The position numbers and the translations under genes were made by a program. A stretch of DNA of 13,893 nt from Lojkania enalia (lineage: Eukaryota; Ascomycota; Dothideomycetes; Pleosporales), in contig ML986759.1 of assembly GCA_010094045.1 (NCBI GenBank), forward strand, positions 76,024-89,916. Direction: 5' to 3'. Under the pieces are notes generated by a model, which saw nothing but the letters and a program-made list of their open reading frames with translations, did not search any database and was not told the DNA's origin. Shown here piece by piece: positions 8,241 through 13,893 of this stretch. Numbering within the stretch: the stretch's first letter is position 1; each line of letters starts with the position of its first letter.

Positions 8241-8365
8241 TATAGATAGGAAAAGAAGTAGAGCTAGGGGTAGAATAAGATAAGTAAAAAGCTTTAGGAT
8301 AAGATTATATATAAAGCTTTTTATAGAACAATTTCTTCGCATTATTATAGGTAGATTAAAATAGA
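8241..8365. other. Unassigned stretch between the LTR and transposase G
   Basis: AT-rich sequence with no homology that I can see to gypsy LTR, to the other transposons or to the expected continuation of transposase G. It holds a small hyphenated inverted motif, AAAGCTTTAGG (8289-8299) and AAAGCTTTTTA (8312-8322). It may be the remains of G after rearrangement, or a fragment of another element. Confidence 0.3.
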
Positions 8366-9040
8366 CTAGATTATTATAGGATTTAGATATCTACTATCAG
8401 CTAAAATATATTTAATAGTAGTTACTATTATCTATTTATTATAGGTGCTACTATACTATTATATATTAGTTTTACTAATAAGAACTCTAATAGAATTTAA
8501 TATATATAGTATTATTCTAGTCTTATCTATATTATAGATATTCTCTAGAAGAATACCTAGCTTATATAGCTCCGCCCTAATTACTTTAAACTAGTAGATA
8601 ACCTTATTATAAATATTATATCGGTTCTAGTCCTATAATTTATTCTTTCTTATAATAAGCTCTATTTAATATTTTTTAAACTACTTAGCCTAACTATAGT
8701 AAAAAGGCTTAAATAGTCTATCTACTTTAGATCGATAGTAGATAATACTAAATACTATTATAGGTATATATTTTACTTATATAGGCTATTTAAGAATACT
8801 ATACTATATTAAGAAATTAGAGACGGTCTTCTCTTTATATAGATAGAGGTATTACTAGTCTATAGTTTTTACTTCTCTTAAGGGTTAACTGCTTATATAA
8901 GTATAAAGGGTAGTAAGAGAGATATTAAAATAGGCTACTCGAGTAGAACATATATTAGATATACTATTAGAAAGAGGTTTAACTAATATTCTACTAGCTA
9001 TATTTATATTAGCTTACTATTATTAAATATACTATAATAG
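8366..9040 (-). pseudogene. Transposase G: N-terminal half of a divergent pogo/Tigger-like DDE transposase
   Basis: The minus-strand frame (codons in phase with base 8536) gives a fungal DDE_1 transposase unlike those of A-F. A helix-turn-helix N-terminus (~9040-8860) is followed by a CENP-B-like second DNA-binding part with an I-L-K-x-P-I segment (~8790-8770) and an R-S-K-V-D-R segment (~8740). The first catalytic block, Y-N-I-D-K-T (8536-8519), comes next; its Asp survives because the preceding base is A. The block after it (I-I-x-A-D-S-R-Y, then L-N-P-I-I-I) is typical of this branch. Homology stops near 8366, before the second catalytic Asp, so about half the protein is missing. The start and the upstream inverted repeat were not found. 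Stops are TAA/TAG. Confidence 0.78.
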
Positions 9041-9140
9041 TATTAGTAGAAAGCAGCTAGTAAGTACTTATAAGGCTATTCTAAGTAGTAAATAATAAAC
9101 TAGATAAATTAGATAAATACTTTTAGTATTATACTATTAT

Positions 9141-9349
9141 TATAAGAGGCTATAAGTAGGGATAATAAGGCTTATCTAACGCTTAGTATAATATACTATA
9201 TACAGATCTCAGGTGTTATATAAAAGGATAGCTAAGGAGTAAGCTATATATAAAGTAAGTAGGAAGATAAGAGGGAAGAAAAAAGTATATATATAGAAGC
9301 AAGCGTGCTATATATAGGTGCTAGAAGAGAATATAGAGATATTATAATT
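9141..9349 (-). repeat. LTR of element H (3' LTR in element orientation)
   Basis: Shares nearly every position with 10462-10670. Differences are mostly A/G or C/T. Plus-strand start TATAAGAGGC and end near GATATTATAA; in element orientation the repeat ends CTTATA, a mutated CTTACA. Confidence 0.75.
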
Positions 9350-10461
9350 GTACCCCCTTTTAGAAAGTAGCCGCAACTAACGATTATAGCTGTAATATAA
9401 GAACCTAGTATAACTAGCTGTCTATTTTATATAGAGTAGAGGTATTATATCTATTAAGAGAAGCTGCGGTTTAACCTAGCTACAGTTCTTAATCTAATAA
9501 TACCTAGATCTATAATTATAATAGAGGTTATAATTGTAATAGTAATAGTAGCAGGCTAATAATATAGAGGAAGAATATAATCTTATTTAGGTGTTACTAA
9601 TATCTATATACTTAGAAGAAGGAGATTTAACTAGCTAAGTATTAGTTTAAGAGAACTGTTGCTAGCTAGCTAGCTAGCGTCTAGTATAACGATTAATATG
9701 CTAAATAAGCTTAATATAGTTATTATATTACTAATAGAATAGAGAGTTGTTTAACTTTTTAAGAAGTTAGTAGAGAGAAGAGTAGAAACTATAGTAGAGA
9801 GAGGAGATTTAAGATATATCAGGCTATAACTAGATACCTGCCTTATATAAGAGATACTTAAAATAAGCGAGGTATATAAGAAGTAACTTATTATCCTTCT
9901 AATATACTAATATAAAATATTAAACTACTTCCTATTTTTTATATAGATTATAATAGAGGTATTAGAAGAATAAAAAGATTATCTTAGAATTCTAGAACTA
10001 GCTATCCTTAATAGTCTAGCGGAGGTATAATACTAATACCTATTATAGCTGTTTAAATCGGTCCTAGATATAGTTAAATATATTAACTCTATTAAGCTAG
10101 TTTAAATAGAGCTTAGCTTTAATAAATAGAAGTTAAGTATAAAGCGTATATAGTTTACTATTAAAATAAGAAGGGTTTAGGAGTTAAGGATAAGAGGTAG
10201 TAGAGAATTAAAGCTAGAAGATAATAGTATATACTAAGTTAAGATTAGATTAAAGCTACTAGATTTTAGATTACTAGTTCTAAAGCTCCTACTACAGCTA
10301 CTATATAAGTAGTAGAATAGCTATTAGACTAGTATTCTAGCTAGATATTATTAGAAAGGAAGAAAAAAAATCTAGACGGGGATAATAAAGATTTCTATCT
10401 AGAGATCTATAGTAGCTATTTAGCTGCTATTACTATATAATTAGATAAGCTATCCTAATAT
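9350..10461 (-). other. Interior of element H, no recognisable protein
   Basis: About 1.1 kb of AT-rich sequence. I found no gag zinc knuckle, protease, RT or integrase motif on either strand, although heavy mutation could hide a short gag. It contains a GCTA tetranucleotide run at 9661-9678, a purine-rich tract at ~9773-9812, and the polypurine tract at its left edge. The primer-binding site should lie just inside 10461 in reverse complement, but I cannot match it to a tRNA end. Confidence 0.5.
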
Positions 10462-10670
10462 TATAAGAGGCTATAAATAGAAACAATAAGGCTTATCTAA
10501 CGCTTAGTATAGTATGCTATATACAGATCTTAGGTGTTGTATAAGAAGATAGCTAAAGAGTAAGCTATACATAAGGTAAGTAGAAAGATAAGAGAGAAGA
10601 AAAAAGTACGTATATAGAAGCGAGCGCGCTATATATAGGTGTTAGAAGAGAATATAAGGATACTATAACA
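10462..10670 (-). repeat. LTR of element H (5' LTR in element orientation)
   Basis: In element orientation it begins TGTTATAGTATCC, with the canonical TG intact, and it ends CTTATA. It retains GAGCGCGC (10622-10629), where the left LTR reads AAGCGTGC (9301-9308), so it is slightly less mutated there. Confidence 0.75.
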
Positions 10671-10680
10671 ACTATAGATA

Positions 10681-11321
10681 ACTAATAGTACTAAAGTTTA
10701 ATATAGTAGATTCTTTATACTAATTTAGCTAAGGTATACTAAAAATATACTTTAGTAGAAGATTATTCTTTTTATACTCGACGAAACTTTTAGAATTTAC
10801 AACTATTAGTATAAGAGGCCTAAAACTTTTTAAAGTTAATTCTTTTATAATTAAATAATCTTATAATAGTCTTAAAATCTAAAGTCTTATTAATACTTAT
10901 TATTAAATAGGAGTATAATATCTAAAGTAGATTTTAAAGTAATAATAAGATTAATAATAGTACTACTAACGCTATAATATTTTCTTCTATATATAGATAT
11001 TAAGTAAAGAGATAGCTAAAGAACAATTATTATTATTTATAGCTTAATAGACTTTTATAAAAAGATATAAGATAGTTTAGTAGTAGAAATATTCTTATTA
11101 TAAGGTACTTCTTACTATATATTAAAGGATATTAGTAGAATACTATACCTAGATAGAAAGGGTAAAATAATAGATTAAAGAGCTTTAGAATAAAGTTATA
11201 AAGAGGAGAGTAGGTATTATAAATATAAAATACTAAGAGGTACTACTTTTATAGCTAGAGTTTAATCTAATATTAACTACTATAAAGGTTAATTTAGATA
11301 AGAACTAATAAAGTAATAATA
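10681..11321 (+). pseudogene. Possible relict coding region of unknown family
   Basis: Reading the plus strand in the phase of base 10681 gives about 213 codons without TGA, broken by many TAA/TAG. The second half (~11041-11300) has mixed charge and residue types unlike the poly-Ile/Tyr/Leu translation of non-coding AT-rich DNA: Y-L-D-R-K-G-K-I-I at 11143-11169 and S-Y-K-E-E-S-R-Y-Y at 11194-11220. I do not recognise a family. Because TGA is depleted everywhere here, absence of TGA is not evidence of coding. The segment lies between H and C and could be flanking DNA of transposon G, an old host gene or another element. Confidence 0.3.
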
Positions 11322-11336
11322 GATAGATATATATTA

Positions 11337-11372
11337 ATATATTCTACTATTAAAGCAGCTACTTTTTCTTAG
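11337..11372. repeat. Short left terminal inverted repeat of copy C (36 bp)
   Basis: Runs ATATATTCTACTATT AAAGCAGCTAC TTTTTCTTAG. Only one copy of the 17-bp unit is present, where A, B, D and E have two. The outer end and the inner end are otherwise those of copy D. Confidence 0.88.
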
Positions 11373-11402
11373 TATAACAAATACTATATATAAAAAGTTA
11401 TT

Positions 11403-11971
11403 TTATTTAATACTAATAAGAGATTCTATATATAATATACTTTTATCTAATTTAGAATTTTCTCTACTATCCTTTTAGCACGTATGAGTATTATATCTAG
11501 TTTTACTATAGTTACTATAGTAGCGTTAAGCTGGTTAAGCCCTTTTTTAAGTATTAGTACTATAAGTCTTCTTAAAGGGCTAAGAGTTTATAGATACTTT
11601 AGCAGCTATATATAAAGATTCCTTACTATATAATACTATACTATTATACTAAATATACTTTCTTTTATACATTTTATACTTAGTTACTTCTTCTAATTAC
11701 CTTTTAAGCTTAGAGTTACGAGCTTAAAGAAGTATATTCTAATATAGTATTAACTTAGCACCTTTATAAGCTATAAGAATCCTTTTTACACCTTTTTTAG
11801 TAATTATATAAAGGACTTTTATATAAGTATTAATTGTAACCCAAATTTATATATATTACTTAGAGTTTTAAACTACTAGAAGTCTTCTTATAAAAGTAGT
11901 TCTAGTAGGGTATATAGTTATATATTAAGGCGATTTAATATAACCTATATATTTAAAAGAATAATTTCTAT
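11403..11971 (-). pseudogene. Copy C transposase, C-terminal part
   Basis: The minus-strand frame corresponds to the last ~190 codons of transposase A: the region after the catalytic fold, a Lys/Arg-rich segment (~11650-11690) and the CCHC knuckle (~11490-11540, Cys mostly Tyr). The frame ends at TAA 11403-11405, equivalent to the end of the D frame. The upstream codons continue at 13827-13893 on the far side of copy D. Heavily mutated; several small length differences from A mean the frame is not guaranteed throughout. Confidence 0.72.
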
Positions 11972-11973
11972 TA

Positions 11974-12026
11974 ATATATTCTACTATTGAAGTAGCTAAA
12001 CTATTAAAGCGGCTACTTTTTCTTAG
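11974..12026. repeat. Left terminal inverted repeat of copy D
   Basis: Outer end ATATATTCTACTATTGAAG, inner end CTACTTTTTCTTAG. The unit CTATTRAAGYRGCTA occurs twice with a 17-bp spacing (from 11984 and 12001). Confidence 0.9.
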
Positions 12027-12053
12027 TATTACAAATACTATATATAAACTATA

Positions 12054-13741
12054 ATAAATCTACAATATAACCTTCTATTAATTTAATAAGAAGGTAGAAT
12101 TAAGCTTATCTTATAGGCGTATAAATTAGGCTAATTTAAGAGCGTATAACGCGCTGCTATAGCTTTTAATATATAATATTAACAACTCTTTACTTAACTT
12201 TATAGAATTGCGTTTTACCCTTGTATATAACTAAATTACTAGAAGTTTATAGTAACCGAAGAATAAACAATTGTATAATATATTCTTAACCTTAATTTAC
12301 AAGGATTTACGCCCCAGCTATATAAGGTAGTAGATATAGTAGATAAACTATTAGGTATATATAGTAGAATACTTATAGGAAAGAATTAGCCTAAATAATT
12401 TATAGCGCGTATAGATTAGCTTAAAATAGCCTTTAATTAAGTAAAGGATTACTAAAGAATAAAATAAGAGAATCTAGAAGTTATTAATATATAGTTTAAG
12501 CTTATACGGGATATAATTATAAAATATAGTATATATAAAATAATAATATCTACAACTTTAATAAGATAGGCTTTTAGATAGATATTATTAGTATTATAAA
12601 CGTTATTATAGGTTTAGAACGTTGTATAAGGCTTACTTTTATATAGCTAAGCAATTATAAGTAGGTTATAATTATCTAGAATATTTACGCTACTACATAT
12701 ATAACTCTACTATTTATTATCTATAAAAGATATATCTATATTTCTATATAATATAAAGAAGTAGGTATACTATATAATTAGAAAATTTTAGTTTTTAAGA
12801 ATAGCTGGATAAATAATATACTTAGTCTTAAATAGCTAAAGTACTTTAATAAGTATATAAAAATATATTAGGTAGAGTTGTATAGGCTATTTATTTTAGA
12901 CGGCTATAAAAACTACCTTAACTAGGAATTTAAAGATTACTACCTTATATAAAAGATTGTAATACTTTATATACCTTCTTATTTATTATATATACTTTAG
13001 CTTCTTAATATAGTTTACTTCTTACTATTAAAGCTAAAGTACTTACAGTATATATAAGATTTAACGCGCTGACGTATCTACTATATTAATAAAGAAAGCT
13101 TCCTTCTAGCTTTTAAGAATATATTTTTTAATATATTTACGTATAAAAACTGTTAAAAGGCTTTTAAAGTAATAGAAATTATTCCTCTAAATATATAGAT
13201 TATATTAGATCGCCTTAATATATAATTACATACCCTACTAAAACTACTTTTATAAGAAGATTTCTAGTAGTCTAAAACTTTAAGTAATATATATAAATTT
13301 AAATTATAATTAATACTTATATAAAAGTTCTTTATACGATTACTAAAAGAGGTATAAGAAAGATTCTTACAGCTTATAAAAGGTACTAAGTTAATACTAT
13401 ATTAAAATACGCTTTCTTAAACTTATAACTCTAAGCTTAAAAGGTAATTAGAAGAAGTAACTAAGTATAAAATATATAAAAGAAAGTATATTTAGTATAA
13501 TAGTATAGTATTATATAGTAAGGGATCTTTATATATAGCTGCTAAAGTATCTATAGACTTTTAACCCTTTAAGAAGACTTGTAATACTAATATTTAAGAA
13601 AGAGTTTAACCAGCTTAACGCTACTATAGTAACTATAGTAAGACTAGATATAACGCTTATACGTACTAAAAGAATAGTAGGGAAAATTCTAAATTAGATA
13701 AAAGTATATTATATATAAGATCTCTTATTAGTATTAAGTAA
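12054..13741 (+). pseudogene. Copy D DDE transposase (pogo/Fot1-like), RIP-mutated and frameshifted
   Basis: Homologue of transposase A on the opposite strand. The presumed start at 12054-12056 reads ATA. The helix-turn-helix part (12090-~12540) is in the phase of 12090. An extra 2 bp in the AATAATAAT tract at about 12538-12550 shifts the frame, and the rest runs in the phase of 12551. Catalytic blocks: first Asp at 12560-12562 is Asn (FNKIG); second (LFILD, GAC at 12899-12901) is intact; third (LLNIV, near 13011) is Asn. The CCHC knuckle at ~13622-13670 has Cys and His changed to Tyr. The frame ends at TAA 13739-13741, which may itself be a mutated CAA. Dozens of TAA/TAG stops interrupt it. 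Confidence 0.87.
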
Positions 13742-13771
13742 ATTAACTTTTTATATATAGTATTTATTATG

Positions 13772-13824
13772 CTAAGAAAAAGTAACTGTTTTAATAGTTT
13801 AGCCGCTTTAATAGTAGAATATAT
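13772..13824. repeat. Right terminal inverted repeat of copy D
   Basis: Starts CTAAGAAAAAGTAACTG and ends GTAGAATATAT. Compared with the same repeat in copy E (107-159), every change is a transition, including GCCGCTTCG to ACTGTTTTA. Confidence 0.9.
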
Positions 13825-13826
13825 TA

Positions 13827-13893
13827 CTTTAAAAGCCTTTTAATAGTTCTTATATATAAATACGTTAAAAAATACGTCTTTAAAGGCTGGAAA
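13827..13893 (-). mobile_element. Copy C, right part (runs off the window)
   Basis: Continues copy C after the D insertion. It aligns with copy A at about 3307-3370 (shared AGTTCTTATATATAAATA and TTTAAAGGCTGG), and carries minus-strand transposase codons just after the third catalytic block. The remainder of C, including its right inverted repeat, lies beyond 13893. Confidence 0.85.

Larger units (their letters stand above)
9141..10670 (-). mobile_element. Element H: compact LTR retroelement (1,530 bp), probably non-autonomous
   Basis: Two direct repeats of about 209 bp (9141-9349, 10462-10670) flank a 1.1-kb interior. The 5-bp flanks are ATTAT (9136-9140) and ACTAT (10671-10675), a target duplication differing by one C/T transition. 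A polypurine tract in reverse complement (CCCCCTTTT, 9353-9361) abuts the left repeat, so the element reads on the minus strand. The interior is too short for gag-pol and shows no RT motif, so this is either a small non-autonomous element or an internal deletion of a larger one. Confidence 0.72.
11337..11971 (-). mobile_element. Copy C, left part: pogo/Fot1-like transposon interrupted by copy D
   Basis: Starts after TA (11335-11336) with ATATATTCTACTATT and aligns with the left third of copy A, same orientation. It breaks at TA 11972-11973, where copy D is inserted, and resumes at 13827-13893 before leaving the window. Its inverted repeat (11337-11372) is only 36 bp, exactly one 17-bp unit shorter than the 53 bp of A, B, D and E. 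Confidence 0.88.
11974..13824 (+). mobile_element. Copy D: complete pogo/Fot1-like transposon (1,851 bp)
   Basis: Bounded by 53-bp inverted repeats (11974-12026, 13772-13824) and TA duplications (11972-11973, 13825-13826). It is inserted inside copy C in the opposite orientation: removing D and one TA rejoins C in line with copy A. Its length is within 2 bp of copy A. The sequence is far more mutated than A, although it landed in an already resident copy. Confidence 0.92.

Noticed and set aside
8289..8322. Paired AAAGCTTT motifs as the inverted repeat of a small element
   Set aside because: The match is about 8-10 bp, palindromic in itself, and no target duplication or second copy is seen.
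9661..9678. GCTA tandem run as a regulatory or recombination site
   Set aside because: It is an isolated short tetranucleotide repeat inside the non-coding interior of element H, with no partner elsewhere and no conserved context.
1..13893. Almost no TGA stops while TAA/TAG abound: recoded genetic code or mitochondrial DNA
   Set aside because: TGA is rare because TpG is depleted everywhere, in coding and non-coding sequence alike. The stops sit where the families have Gln or Trp, the RIP pattern. There are no mitochondrial genes or tRNAs.

Overview
The window looks like an AT-rich, repeat-induced-point-mutation (RIP) 'graveyard' block from a filamentous ascomycete (Pezizomycotina). Two signs support this. 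CpA and TpG are almost absent on both strands, while CpT, CpC and CpG survive. Every recognisable gene is a transposon gene riddled with in-frame TAA/TAG stops, where CAA, CAG or TGG codons are expected from the protein family. The species cannot be named from sequence alone. I see no intact gene, no host gene and no RNA gene.

Layout, left to right. 1-159 is the 3' end of a pogo/Fot1-like DNA transposon (copy E), inserted in a Ty3/gypsy chromovirus. The chromovirus supplies 162-2420 (pro-RT linker, RT, RNase H, integrase zinc-binding motif), 4862-5710 (integrase C-terminal part and chromodomain), 5711-6038, and a probable polypurine tract plus 3' LTR at 7915-8240. It is interrupted at 2425-4859 by an LTR-like fragment, a full-length pogo-like element (A, 2648-4496, minus) and a truncated relative (B, 4499-4859, minus). 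It is interrupted again at 6041-7912 by a full-length pogo-like element of a second family (F, plus). A third, divergent pogo/Tigger-like transposase (G, minus) lies at about 8366-9040. A compact LTR element (H, 9141-10670) with a near-perfect 5-bp target duplication follows. An unidentified stretch (10671-11334) comes next. Copy C (minus) starts at 11337 and is split by a complete copy D (11974-13824, plus); C resumes at 13827 and runs off the window.

The genes form no working pathway: they are successive, nested mobile elements. Both element families at full length (A/B/C/D/E and F) share a TA target, an ACGT-type terminus, a 17-bp direct repeat inside each terminal inverted repeat, and a DDE transposase ending in a CCHC knuckle. 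Reading frames are mostly free of indels: element A, element F and the gypsy RT-RNase H block are each in one frame. This means they were silenced by point mutation rather than decay. The mutation pattern explains which catalytic aspartates became asparagine, and apparently why the transposase start codons now read ATA.

The most useful observations are the 17-bp duplex in the inverted repeats of two families, its loss in copy C, the base-context rule for catalytic residue loss, the mismatched flanks of A that point to recombination between copies, and the unexplained open stretch at 10681-11321.
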